From assembly GCA_036872755.1 (NCBI GenBank), contig JAVHNS010000006.1, positions 1-64,000 of the forward strand: 64,000 bases of DNA, read 5' to 3'. Below, in pieces: positions 13,059 through 25,516 of the stretch (positions within the stretch are counted from its first letter, which is position 1; each line of letters opens with the position of its first letter). This stretch comes from Orbilia blumenaviensis (lineage: Eukaryota; Ascomycota; Orbiliomycetes; Orbiliales; Orbiliaceae). The position numbers and the translations under genes are program-made. Under the pieces are notes generated by a model. The model did not search any database and was not told the origin of the DNA. It saw only the letters and a list, made by a program, of their open reading frames with translations.

Positions 13059-13164
13059 CAAGTCATGAGCCCGGCGACCTACGACGTCGTTGTTTTGGCA
13101 ACTTTCGAGAAAGTCGCTAGTTTATAAGCTTACAGCTTTCGGCAAAGGTTACTAAGTTTTTCAG

Positions 13165-13191
13165 TCTTCACTTATCGTCCTTGTTCTGTCA
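13165..13191 (+). mobile_element. 3' fragment of the same LTR-like family
   Basis: Twenty-seven bases repeat the end of copy 1 (CTTCACTTATCGTCCTTG, then TTCTGTCA instead of TTCTATCA), 107 bp downstream of the equivalent bases in copy 1. Confidence 0.65.
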
Positions 13192-13239
13192 GTTATTGTG
13201 TATCTAAAGCCGGTTCACGCTTGTAACGTACCATTCCAC

Positions 13240-13620
13240 ATTACCGGCCCAGCTGCCAGCCGGCTAGTTGCTCACAAAAAGTATCTAGCGAACTAAGCTA
13301 CAGACTGCTTAATCAGACTAAGCCATGGAATCGATAACGAAATTGGTCTAAGACCGATTCGTAAGCTAGGCTGGGCCAGAGACTATTCATCCACAGCTAC
13401 AAACGTAACGACTACCTAGTCTCTAGCCACCAATTTGTGACTTGCCTATTGACGTTTAAACTTGCTAGTCTGCGAACCAGCTACTAGCCGGCCGGCCAGC
13501 CAGCCTGTTTGTATGTAAGCCAATCTGAAAACCAACCGGTCTGTGAACAAGCCTGTGGACCAGTTTACTTGTAAACAGGTCTCGGAAACAGCTAATCTGT
13601 AAACCTGTCCGGCATATACC
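13240..13620. repeat. Degenerate CCAGCCTGT minisatellite, block 4
   Basis: Copies include GCGAACCAGCTACTAGCC, GCCAGCCTGTTTGTA, GTCTGTGAACAAGCCTGTGG and AATCTGTAAACCTGTCC. It is the most proximal large block of the family. The ORF at 13446-13697 (minus) is only its translation. Confidence 0.6.
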
Positions 13621-16600
13621 GTGGATACGAGCTCAAGCATATAAACACCAACAGCCTTTTGGCTTAATAGGTTATAAGCCACGTTCCTTCTTGACATACC
13701 TCGAAAATAAAGTGCACGATGCCGATGCTGAATCGATCGAGCGGGTACTGGAAATAAATCCTTTCAAAAGGTATGGGGATAGTAATGAAGGTTCATCACG
13801 AAGGCAAATAAGACCTGCTGCTATACCTGCTACTGTCACAAGAGGTCCGGCTAGTCCTAGCCTACCAGGACCTCAATTGCAACAGTGGGACCAGCTATTA
13901 CCCCAGGCGACCAACTTACATTGCGAGTCCATCAACCCGGCCTAGTCCTTTAGCAGCGAATTCCTTGTTAAGTAACTAGTCAATTCACACGAAACGAACG
14001 ACTCAGGACAACCATTAAAGCAGCGGCGTCGGACCGCCACAAACAGCGAATACAACCACCTCTGTTTACGCAGTTTAGCAAGCCTCTTTTGGTCGTTCAT
14101 TCACCCGACTACCAGCGCTACTGTTATTTTGTGCCGTAACAGTTAGTTCCCACCGACAATGTACAAGTGCGTGTTGCTACCCTTCCAACCAGCCCGGGAA
14201 CCGAGTGCATAGGAAGACAACTAACCACTAGTTGGCATCCTAACTGGTTAGTAGCTAGCTGGCCCCCAGTTTGCTTCACCTATTAGCTCAGGATAACTCG
14301 TAAAATGGCTGATTCATACGTTGATTTATGAATAGTTTGGTTTACAAGAGTAGCCAGATCACAGATTATAGACGGGCTGGAGACTTCGGGCGAGTCAAAG
14401 ACCGTATACTACTGTAGGCAGCCAGCTACAGCTTTCGAACCACTCTACGAACCAGACTTCGAAGCATGAATTCAATTAATAAATAGGAGTAGTTAGCAGT
14501 CGGGCGGATCCGTTGCCCAAGACACCCCGTCTAATCTACACGAATATACGTGTATACGTATATGTACTTACATGCATTACCTGAACCATGAAAATGCCTA
14601 TTTAATCTCCGTATACATAACCGGCTAGAGTCTAGGCTACAAATGTCACATCCCGGGTGTCTTTAATAATCCGAACGAAGGCTAAAACTGCAAAGGAAAG
14701 CAGGGTGTTACCTTGGTGCTATGTTAAATTTTCATTTCGGGTCCTGGGGCGATGTCTTACGTACCAAATACATCCGACCAGCATCTGCACTGCTGTTCGT
14801 CCCGATCGTGAGGCTGCCCTTGCTCCTGCAGTCCCCCCGAGACGTCAAAAGTACCGCCGAGAGTATCGAAAATATGGGCCGGCACCCGTTATAGTCGACT
14901 GGGCCATTGATGATCATCAAATCGAGCAAATTCTAGGGCCAACGCAATGGAATAATATTGGTTATCTCCGCAAAATTGAACCCATTACAGCCCTATGGCC
15001 ATATAGTGTCCTTCATTGGATATTGGAGCTATCATCATAAGTAGCAACAAATGCCGTAGAGGTTCTGGCATCAATTCTGCCCGCACTGAACAAAGTCGGT
15101 TTATATTTAGATCATCAATGCTACTCTGACATTAGGCACGGATTGGTTCTTGATGACCCAATATAACCAAAGGGTCGTGATGTCATAGTCATAAAAGAAA
15201 ATTAATTTTGTATATATACTATAAGACTCTATTTCATATGCGTTTATGAGGCCTTACATTTCTGCAATCTCGCGTGCATTTATAGAGTGCCGGGATTATG
15301 ACAAGACTATAAAGTCACCCCGATATACTGAAGATTGCAATTACAGGTAGTAATTTGTTGGTCAACTAAAAGTCAATTGAAAAATTATTATTTTGGTGTT
15401 TGTTAATGCTACTAACTGAGACCACTGCAAATTTGAGTTTAAAATAGTATATTATATGAGGTTACGGCGTGCTATGCAGCTGGATAAGAGAGGAACGAAG
15501 ATCTTTGTAGCGTTGGAAAATCGCATCGTTGCTTTCTTGTCCTTGCGTTCGGTGCTTTGAAGCAGACGTTGCAAATCCTCCGGAGCGACCTCGGGATTCC
15601 GCAAATCGAGAAGTCTTTCAGTTTTTCCATCATCTGCCCCTGGTTCCGAGCCCGCGAGCTCGACTGGCGTAATACACTATCCAATACGTATATACCGTAA
15701 TCATGACCTACTTCTCGGATCTCCCCTGGGGCGTCATATACAGAACAGAGGGATTGTCCGCCTAGCCACATTCGCAAAGGAGTTTGTCGAGCAACGCTTT
15801 CGACCCGGTGAACGTCTCACCCAGACCTAAATCGATCAAGGTGTTCTTGTAATATGAGTAGGAATATAATATATGAAGGCACCATATATCAATTAAATTT
15901 GATACCTCCAGTATATCTATGGCCTCGAGCTCCACAAACCGCTCATTGAATACTGAGCCAACGATCCGATGTATGCATGTAGCTCTCCCTATAGCCGCCC
16001 AACCCGTGTATTGTGGACAGATATTCCTGTCAAGACAGGCTTACGAATACCGTCTCGAGGGTAGTACGTGCGGATCGCGATTGCAATGTTGTCCTTGCCT
16101 TTATCGCACCTGACTCTGATTGGAACTCCGAAGGGGCTGGGAATCCAGCTCCCCCCACCCCGAAGAACCGATACCCTCATCAAAGCAAGCTAAAACTGTA
16201 GATGTTTCTTTAGTATTTGCACATACCCTTCTTGAATAGCCATCGATTCCTCCACGAATACACATTTTCTGACGAAGAAGTTTTTCGTGGCCATCAAAAT
16301 GCCATAATTCATTCGAGTGGGGAACAAGATAAGCGCGAACACGTCTTGGAGTAGAGAATGTTGATCGATCGAGAACACCTTCGGGATTTACTTGAAATAT
16401 ACTATTTCGAATCTACTATTTGGCAGGAAGGTAGCCAGTAGTTCGAATATTAACTCGTATTATTCGTACTCCAACTAAAGGGAATCCGGAAGCGTTGTAT
16501 CTCTTGCTCGACTAAGGCGTCAAGTTCTTCATCTTTAATCTTAAGATTCCCAGCTCCTTCTAGTCTTACTCGCAAGGCTCGTTCGGTGCAATTGACCATT

Positions 16601-18484
16601 CGTGCTATCTTACGTTTCGTATACCTTGCTCGAGTAGCTCTAGGACTTGTTGAGGAATGATGTTTATAATAGGACGCCCTATTCCCTGCTCGGACCGTTC
16701 TAACGTCGAGTTCACAGTAATATACTACGTGAAAGAGGCCCTGGCCTCGCTGGCGACTCTCTGTTGTTCTTAAATTGGTCATCGAGTGACGAAAAATCCA
16801 AGCTCCATTGATGAGTCCGTGTAATCCTCAGATCCATAGTTTAGAAAGACCTCCTGCAAACGTCAACAGATACCTTTGATTTGGTCTCGATGAAGTTGAA
16901 TATCTCTAGAATAGAAGTGATCTCCCCGCAAGTACTCTCTTCCTTGATGGGGAACTGCCTGGCAGGTCGTCCAAAAGTCTTCCAGAGTTTCGACCTAGCT
17001 AGGATTTATGGAAAGGGTTAGTCTTGGTTGAGTGAAGTAGTGAAATAGAAGAATGAGAGGGTAGCTTCGAGAGATCTGATGGGATTACCGTGGGCAACGC
17101 CAGGGCTTGAAGCTCTCTAATTCGTACGCTGTATTGCTAGAAGGCTTTTACGTGCGATTTGTTAATTTTTAAATATAAACGAAAACGTCCACAGCATTAA
17201 CCTCCACGACTTCAACCCGAACAGCTCCTTCTCTCGGGCTGTTGTACCGCAAAACCATCTCATTCCCTTCCCCTCCTTCCATAGAACGACTATTCACCTC
17301 GCGATGGCTAGTTACTAGCATCCTATGGGCCCATGGGGGGCTATACCTCTTGTGGATGTTCCGGCTTCTGTTTCGGCCCCGATGATGATCCCACCAAGAC
17401 ATCAAGACCGACTGATCTGTACGGTGGGTGCGAAAACCGTTCTTGCATGCGCCCCAGTGGGCAAACTACCCATCGTGTCCCAATGACGCCAATTGCTTCA
17501 CCCTTTTCGAATACTTCTCTGCTTGTTTTGACCATCTCGACTCCCTTGGCTCCTTCAACGCCAGCTCGATCTTCCGATCTACCTAGCCTTTTCCCATCTC
17601 GAACTTCGTTTTTTACCAGGAGGAGTGTCGGTGAAGACAGCAGTCGCTCGGAACGTGCTGGTGAAGCCACCGCAAAGAGTTTCAACCGGACAGAGCCCTC
17701 GAGTGCTCAATCGGACCTCAGAATTTCAGCTCACATTGAGGAGTAGATGACAAAATCGTCAACCCATACTTGCCCCTGGTCGCCCTGCCGAAAAGCAACT
17801 CGGAACTTTGTAACTCCTTGTACACCCGGTTGTTATACGTTAGCTTCTGGTTGAGAAAGGACCGAGTTGAACTCAATCGACTTCGGTCGCCTACTATCCC
17901 GTGAAGAAGCTCGAAGGGTTGACTTTATAGCAACAGTCAACATCGATAGTACCATGTGTACTTTCTCATCCAGAAAGTCACCGCTGTCCCTGACTTGACT
18001 CCTCAAATACTTCAGACGCTGAAGTCCACCGGTGGAATCCTTATCCCATTTGAATTAACCTTGGTCGAGATAAGAACTAACATGTCCGGTTCCTCCACAG
18101 GAGGAAGCTAGAAGCAGACACATCTTGGCTGATCATTCAACGCCTTCCAATAGTTAATCCTGACTTTCCAGAAGATGGTCTGGATTTGAACCTTGGTACT
18201 GATTTGATGCCTAGCTTGAACCCGCTGAAGTTGCGGCACCCCCCCCCACTCTTCGCAGTCGACGACGATGACAACGATCCATTGGTTTTCTCCGATCATG
18301 AAGAAGAGAACGAGGGAGTACACCGTCTTGTGCCAGCACCGCCGGAGCTGCCGGCTGCTTTTGGGAGAAGTTCTTCCCGTTCTCCGGACCCCCGAAATCG
18401 AAGTCCATCATCCCGGCTCAACCGACGACCAAGATTAGAATCAGAAGCACTCCCAGAACCATCACAAACCGGGGCCCATAATCC
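13621..18484. other. Gene-free subtelomeric sequence with unassigned ORFs
   Basis: The longest ORFs are 127 codons at 14657-15040 (+), 110 codons at 16450-16782 (-) and 137 codons at 17333-17746 (+), the last overlapping 114 codons on the other strand. I recognise no domain in any of them. The 16450-16782 translation has a basic helix-like segment that might come from a decayed transposase, but there is too little to call. Confidence 0.45.
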
Positions 18485-18582
18485 TGATAGAACAAGGACG
18501 ATGAGCAAAGATAGAAGAGAGGCTGGAGACCTCTAGCATAATATGAATAGCGATCAAAGGGATGCACATCCGATCCCTAACA
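18485..18582 (-). mobile_element. Solo LTR with 5-bp target-site duplication, copy 2 (98 bp)
   Basis: Read on the minus strand this begins TGTTAGGGATC and ends TTCTATCA. The interior matches copies 1 and 3 (TATTATGCTAGAGGTCTCC and TCGTCCTTGTTC). It is flanked on both sides by AATCC (18480-18484 and 18583-18587), a perfect 5-bp duplication. TG..CA ends plus a 5-bp duplication are the signature of LTR-retrotransposon integration. At 98 bp it would be a very short LTR. Confidence 0.88.
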
Positions 18583-18587
18583 AATCC

Positions 18588-20860
18588 CAATGTTTCAACC
18601 AATGTCCCGTTACTTTCCCAAGCTCCTGAAGCTATTCGAAGTATCCGCGAATTATTCCTAACGACACCAAAATAACGCTTCTTCTCTCATTTTGTAATAC
18701 TCAGACCATGGCGAAAGGTGGTATCAAGAAATCAACTTCTTCGTCGCCTCACGAACTGATGAGGAACTCCTTGAAGGGTTCATCGTCAGTGTCCCGACGT
18801 AGAGAGTTGGTGATTTGGGAAGTGTTCATACAGAAGCCATCAAAGATACCATTCCTTCTTTTTTAAACGACTCGTCTTTGTTCGAAGGTGGGGGATTGTA
18901 TTCTCTAGCCAGCCGACCCAAACGGAACAATCGCTGCTCTACAAGATCTCATGGAATTTGACCCCAACTTCTATCACTTTTGGATTCGACAAACCTTGAT
19001 GGTGTGGCCAGCCCCTCTTGATTCCACTGCAATCCCACTATCTTTCTCTGCCACTGGACGGTAACTACCCCGAATCCCGCAGATTTTGGTGCCTCTGGAT
19101 GTTGAGAATTCAGTTCCCTCCTGGCTAGGCTCTTTACCGCTTTGGACCCTCTCGTCAGTCCCCGACTACAGCAAATCGCTAGTCGTCCAACCGGCTGAAC
19201 CAACTAGTTACTTTCCCAGATGAACGATATTGCTGTTGGGTTAGGATGCTCAGCAGGGCCCTGGGTATCTTGCTATTCGAGAAAGGGTCTTTTGGAGGAA
19301 GTTAAAGATTGAAGCTGGCGACATATCGGTTTAGGAAATAGGCACCTATAGCCTCCGTAAGGGGTTGGTTATGGATCGAGGGAGTATTGTTAGCGATGCA
19401 TACAGTACAGCCGCATTAGTCATCGAGCTCTTTTGCTTCGCTTGTAAACGACGCAGAGATCAACGGCGGAATGACTATCAACTGTCTTGAAATGACAGGC
19501 TCCCCAACGAAGGCCGGGGCCGGGTCGGGGTGGTCGCGGGGCCAGGAAGTGAAGGAGCCCAGATGGGCCTCGTATAGCTTTCGCCCGGCAGCGAGCGCGC
19601 GGCTCTCAGCGGCGCGGGAGGGGAGATTTGCGCCCAGCGACAATGTACGCGGCATTTTTTGTATACGCAATGGGCTCCATATGTGCTATGTGCATGGCAA
19701 GTTTCATACATGCAATAAAAGTGTTTTCATCAATGGGCCTTTGTTCCGTTTTGTTATTCTATATTATACAGTTGATTACAACTTGAATCATACTACATTT
19801 ATACTCGAACAGCATTCCATGTGCACGGGTCTATGTGTGATTCATTTACCATTAATGAATACGTGTCTTAACTATTGCTTCCACCCGCGTACATTTAGAC
19901 AGGCCGGGATCATTTATATGGTAATACGATTAGGCAGCTGACAGCTCCACGCCGCCCTGTGAATCAGTATTGATACAGTCGTGTTAGAGTCTCCAGGCCA
20001 TTCCGCGACCGATCGCAATTGATGACGTTTGGGTAAATCTGGTTCACAGAAGGGACCTCAATTTTACTACCATCGCTTTCGTGGAAATGGCTAGAGGTAG
20101 TTTGGTTACGCTTACTACAAACTCATAATAGCAAGCCGCCCGACATTGATTGTCTAGGCGCGAAACTACCCTTGAGTTCGGGGCGAGAAATAGAACGTAA
20201 CCGTTGCGGCTCAACATAGTGAAGGTAGACTTTAAGCAGATGTTGTATGGCATCTTTCGTATCACCACAATGCAACCGATTCCAAATTCGAAGGGAAGTC
20301 GAGGTAGTCAATAAGAATATTCAACGATAGACTTAAACCGGTTTCGGGCCGAATCGAAATGATGGTACGCTCGCGCTGGTTATCGTCTCGTACCCAAGCC
20401 TTCAACAGAAAGTGCGGTTAGTGGATAGATGGAAGCCATGGGAATTCTTATCGACTTGGCAATCGTTCCCCCGATCTTGTACAAAGACCAATTCCATAAC
20501 TAACCCCTATCTTATTCCCATCTAGACAATGGCGGAACTAGAGTACTTTGCTTCGGGCAGTACGAACTCGGGACTACGTTGGCGAACGAACTAGTGACAC
20601 TAGAGCTTTTTAGGCCGACGAACGGTGATAGACGTAGGAGTCGTTAGTGCCCGTTACGCCAAGTTCGTATAAGACAAAGTCCAACACCGCTAGGAGTTAA
20701 GCCTGGCATCGATGCTACAGGAACGACTCGAGGATTTCTGCGGAAGGGAAACCTTTTCAGTGAACAGTTGGCACATGCAAATCTCGACTTTTTTGCGGTC
20801 TAGCGTAACGCGCCACCAGTTATGCCCATAAATTATACTCTTTGAAAGAGAAACCTGGTT
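18588..20860. other. Gene-free subtelomeric sequence
   Basis: It contains a conspicuously GC-rich block at about 19490-19650, within ORFs of 156 codons (+) and 77-84 codons (-). None of these has a recognisable domain. No gene is called. Confidence 0.45.
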
Positions 20861-20949
20861 ATTCGGGGGGCGTCACGTTAACCAACCAGCAGGTTGTTCG
20901 TCAAAGTCTATACCGGGTGTGGGCATGGGTAGTAAAAGCATGGGGTCGT

Positions 20950-21620
20950 AAACAGCATTACAGTATAAATATGATATGGGATGGTCTAAGACGGTATGGG
21001 ATGATACGAGAGGTGAGGATGTTATAGAATGGTATGGAATGATATGAAATGGTATGGGACGATATAGGATGATATCGGACTGTATGAAATGGTATGGGGA
21101 TGAGTATGGGGATGAGTATGGGATGGATATGGGATGGATGTGAGACGAATATAGGGGATGAATATAGGACGAGGATGGGGGATGTATAGAGGATGTATCG
21201 GGGGTGTATAGAGGATGTATCGAGGATGTATACTCGCGTAGGGATGTATAGAAGATGTATACCAGACAATGTTTCGACTTCATGTTGTCTAGTACCAACA
21301 AGACCAGGATGTATAGAGATGTGTAGGGATGTGTAGGGATGTGTAGGGGTGTATTAGTCTCGTAGTGTACGACGCTTCGTTGGCAGGGTGGGATGTATAA
21401 AGGATGTAAAAAAGGGAGGAATATGAAAGAGTTAGGGGTATGGAGGAGGTATATAGACGTCACGAGGATATGTAGTGTGGTCGGTTGGGAAACCATTATG
21501 GGGAATGTTTGGGCACGAGACCAGGGGAGCTGTGTGTTGAAAGAAAATATAAGGATATGGGAGGGTATACGGATGATATAGAGAAGGCACTGGTGGAATA
21601 GAGGAGAAAGGGCTGGGTAC
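20950..21620. repeat. Purine-rich GGATGTATAG minisatellite
   Basis: Short words (ATGGTATGGGATGATAT, GGGATGGATATGGGATGG, then GAGGATGTATAGAGGATGTAT and GTGTAGGGATGTGTAGGG) repeat over roughly 650 bp, with drifting unit length of 9-20 bp. The 249-codon minus-strand ORF at 20873-21622 is a low-complexity read-through of this array (Ser/Ile/Pro/His/Tyr-rich) and is not a gene. Confidence 0.75.
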
Positions 21621-22319
21621 AATGTGAAGAGTGTAACGGAATAAGGACGGGGGGAAGTCTGGTCAACCGGCTGAAATCAAGACCAACGAAGCGAGGAGCG
21701 ACAGGACATACCACAGCCCCTTGATCGTAGACAATCGAAATGAGCCTACTATGATCCTTCTTCAAGTGTGAACAGAATATCCGTTTCTACACATTACGCG
21801 TAAACACACAATCGGAAGAACCAAAGTATTATCGGATCGATAGCAATGTGCAATCAAAAGCCTTGGTTGGAAAGGTATCGCGGACAGGTTGATCAAAAGT
21901 GCCTCAAGTGAAAAGAGCAATACACAGCATTCAGGATCCCAACTAACAAGAACGGTAGAACCACCACCGGGGATGTCTCATACCACCCATTCACACGGAC
22001 AGGCAAGACCCGTCTCTGCAAATTACTCGCAAACGCGCTCATGGATGCTCTTTCGACAGCCCAAGCTGGCTGGATCTAATCGTTCAAGCTGTCTGTCGGG
22101 TGCCCGGAATGGAAGATGGTCATGTATCGCTTACGGGGGCGTCGGTCAGGGATGCAGTTCGCGTTCGATAATTGTATGACACGCGTAGTCTCATGACCAG
22201 GTGTGTGCGAGGTAGGCAATCGTGGGGAAATAGGATCACGAAGAATAATCCTCGACGCTGGAGCTGCTTCAACAAGCTCCACTACGTGGCAATGACGGTG
22301 AAAGCGTATCCGTCGCGTC

Positions 22320-22412
22320 TTTCGAAGGGTTGATGGATGGTTGATGGATGGTTGATGGGTGGTTGATGGTTTGTGGATGGTTGATGTTTGGTGATGGTTG
22401 GCGGTTGGCGTT
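22320..22412. repeat. GGTTGATGGAT tandem repeat
   Basis: About eight tandem units of GGTTGATGGAT / GGTTGATGGGT / GGTTGGCG, 8-12 bp each. Confidence 0.8.
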
Positions 22413-25400
22413 TGCATCATACTTCTGCCGTAAATTACAACACCCGCAACACAACGACTTGCAGGCAGCTATAGCCATATCGTTGGCTTAACGAAGCCTT
22501 GTATACTACAAGACTAATAGTCGACAGTGTCTTAACCAGGCGTGCCGGCCGTATAGTTGAATCAACGATTGATTGGACTTAAACGGTACATACTAGGACT
22601 TGGATCGCAAGAGTATACAGTTCGAAGTTACTGATACATGTGTACATAATGCAAGCTTGCAAGTCAGGTAGATGTTACTCAAGGTGTCGGTTTCTTCGGG
22701 GAACGGGCCCTGAAAAGATATACAGTTTCACTTATTACAATGCAATGGTGTATAAATGTACACATGAAAATGTCGATGCTTCTTGTGTCTATTTTTGTAC
22801 ATGGCAGTTCATTCTTCGCTAGGACTCCCGACAGAAGAAATCCGGAACAACCCCACTAGAATCTGTACATAAGACAGCTAAAGAACGCCAACCGGTGAAA
22901 CTCTAAACTACACGGATAAATAGCTGATCGAGTATATTTGGATTGATAAGTACATACATACGCCCTAGCGCATCGCTGATTGTAGTCGTTCCATTAAGAC
23001 GTACAGAGCAATAACCAGCTAGCGTTTGCCCCACCCCCAGCTTGCAAAAACCCGGGGCAAAGCCGCCCGCGTGAATTGATCTTAGTTATGCGGAGTACTA
23101 AGCACCCTTTCTTTGATCTACGTATATGTAGGAGCCCCTATAACCAACCGATAAGCTGCCGGCGGCTGTCCGAGGAACGGCAGCAGTAGGCTCGAATCAT
23201 AGTCCTATGGTACGGTAACGACAGTAGACACCCGCTTACATGGTCTTTGGTGATTGGAAGATTGAAACCGAAGGTATTCAGGCTCTACAGTACGCAGCCA
23301 CCAGATACAGATCCAATATTTGGGATCAACGAGGACTCGCCGCCAAATCCAAATTCATTGACCACTCCCCATCTTCCAGCACACATGTAACAAAGGTACA
23401 ATATGGATACAGAGATAAGTAGATAAGAACCGGAGATATTAGTTTCGATGCGATGCGGATAACATATTCTTGGCTCGGTCTCAGTTATGGTCGTACTGCA
23501 CATTCCGACAATAATATAAAGCTATACTCCCACTAATCGTTGTCCGGTAGAGAAGAGGATAATATTGCCGTCTACGCAACGATTATTTCGCAGACGCCCA
23601 CAAACTAACCATCACTATCATCCAAACCTCGACCCGAGCGCAGCCAATATCCCATATTTCAATCTCAGGTTCATTAGTAATTCCCATTCAGCCTACATGC
23701 ACGCACATATAGTGGACATGCATGTCGTGTAAATGTCGCTCCATGATACCGTACATAATAAGTATTTGGATAACTACCCAGAGCTATTTGAATATGCCTG
23801 TCGGTCAACTGCGATAGATATAGAGTATCATTACATTGGATTAGCTGCCTTAGGTGAGGTAGTCACACGTAAAGACCCAAGTTCTCATCATTGGCGCTGG
23901 AGTGGTACCTATAGTTCTCTCAAGAAAAGCCTTACTAAATGGGCGCGTTTCCTTCCGTCGGCTGTACTGAACTGAGCAGGCCTGATGCATGATCTCGGGT
24001 ACGATGCTGTATGCATGTAATCTTAGGCAAAATAATCTTCATTGTCACGACCAGAATACTTATCGTGCACAACGTTGCAAAAGATACTACAATCATGAAC
24101 AAGAGCAACCGCGAGCCTGCCATGATCAAGGATTGTTTGCGCACAAACTCGCCGCAAGAGGGCAACTTGGGGAGAATTTGGGCCATGGATGGGGTAGAAA
24201 TTGGGTACAACATGAAGCGAACTTGGATCGGGGCACTCCAGGACATTTGGGCTAAATCTGGGTTGAACTTGGGTCGAACTTGGGCAGGACTTTGGCAGAA
24301 TTTTGATAGAAATCATATCGGATTCTGAAAGCATATCCTAAGCTTTAAAGCAGTCCCTTTTATCTCTCCTTCTTCATCGCCGTCCGTCCTTCGAGGCTAA
24401 TTCTCTTTGTACTTACTACGTAAGTATTTGCCCTTCCTGTGTGCTATAGGGAGGCCAGGCAAATCAGAATGTACCAGAATCTCCGGGCGCGTAAACCAAC
24501 CCTTCATAGATCGAATTCTTCACCGGTAATAGTTGTGAGACCTAACTACGTATACTCCGTAATAGTCTTGTATTCCCGTAATCAAGCTTATAATTATGGC
24601 CTCATTCTACATACCGTAGAGGGAGGTGGCAGATCTGGTAGAAGGTTTTCGAGATTCTAGTCTACTTTATAACGGAAATACGCCACAATTCCTCAAGCCA
24701 GATAGGGAGCCTTCGAAGCTTCAAGTAGCTTTGCTAGTTTGCTGTACGGTACGTTTAGAAGTGTCCGTGGACTGTGAGTTGTCCTTTGAAGGATAGTTTC
24801 GAAACTACCGATTTTTGAGCGAATTTCTTTGGTAACCGGGGACAATATAACCCAGTACATAAGTGTACGAGCTAATCCAAAGCCCCCATATGCATACGGC
24901 CTTGCTAGTAGTACCATTGAACTCCTAGTCACTATACAGCTGGAGCAACTTAAATAACTTAGGATACTGAGCGGCGTGAAAAGGAACTATCAATCACCAA
25001 CCGTACGCGCCCCAAACGCCCCCTCGTGTAGACAACCCCATCCTGTATTACGATGTCTATCCCCGGTACACGGACAACATCAAACAGCCCATCGGTATGC
25101 AACTAATCCATGACATGGTACCGTTGGAATATCACATACGGTATCCTGGGCGGCCTCATCCTATGTTAACTAATGGCGGGTAGTGGAAGGATTGGTATGG
25201 AAACGGGGACTTAATGATCGGCGCTTCGGGCTTTCGAAAGCTGGAAGTATGTTGGTAGCAAACAACAAACAGCAGTTACATAACTTCTAACGGGAAGATT
25301 GTGGCTTTTTTATTTTGCCCTGGACGGTGGCTAAGGATGGCTGTCTTAGTGGAAGTGAATACGCCTGAGCTACGGAGGATAGATGATAACTAGTAGGCAG

Positions 25401-25516
25401 TAATCCACACGGCTACGAGGGTCTAGTCGCACCTACGACATGTCTACGGATGAATCATAGTTATGGAAAGCTTCAAATTATATTGAGTTTTACTATAGCG
25501 GTAGCACAGCCGCTTT
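22413..25516. other. Gene-free sequence before the helicase locus
   Basis: No gene is supportable. At about 24150-24310 a loose repeat of the word GAACTTGGGT / GAATTTGGGC occurs and produces the overlapping 88-105 codon ORFs there. The last ~550 bp (24960-25516) are the 3' flank of the leftward helicase gene and show no ordered repeat. Confidence 0.45.

Noticed and set aside
14657..15040. 127-codon ORF in the telomere-proximal region
   Set aside because: No recognised domain, no supporting exons, unremarkable among the many chance ORFs around it.
16450..16782. Possible decayed transposase with a helix-turn-helix
   Set aside because: A basic, helix-like stretch only; no catalytic triad, terminal repeats or duplication found.
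17341..17685. Possible Copia-type reverse transcriptase remnant (GVIGTRWVV phrase)
   Set aside because: Only a short IGT-RWV-like string; no YxDD, integrase or gag landmarks in any frame nearby.
20873..21622. 249-codon minus-strand ORF
   Set aside because: Low-complexity translation of a purine-rich minisatellite with no domain.
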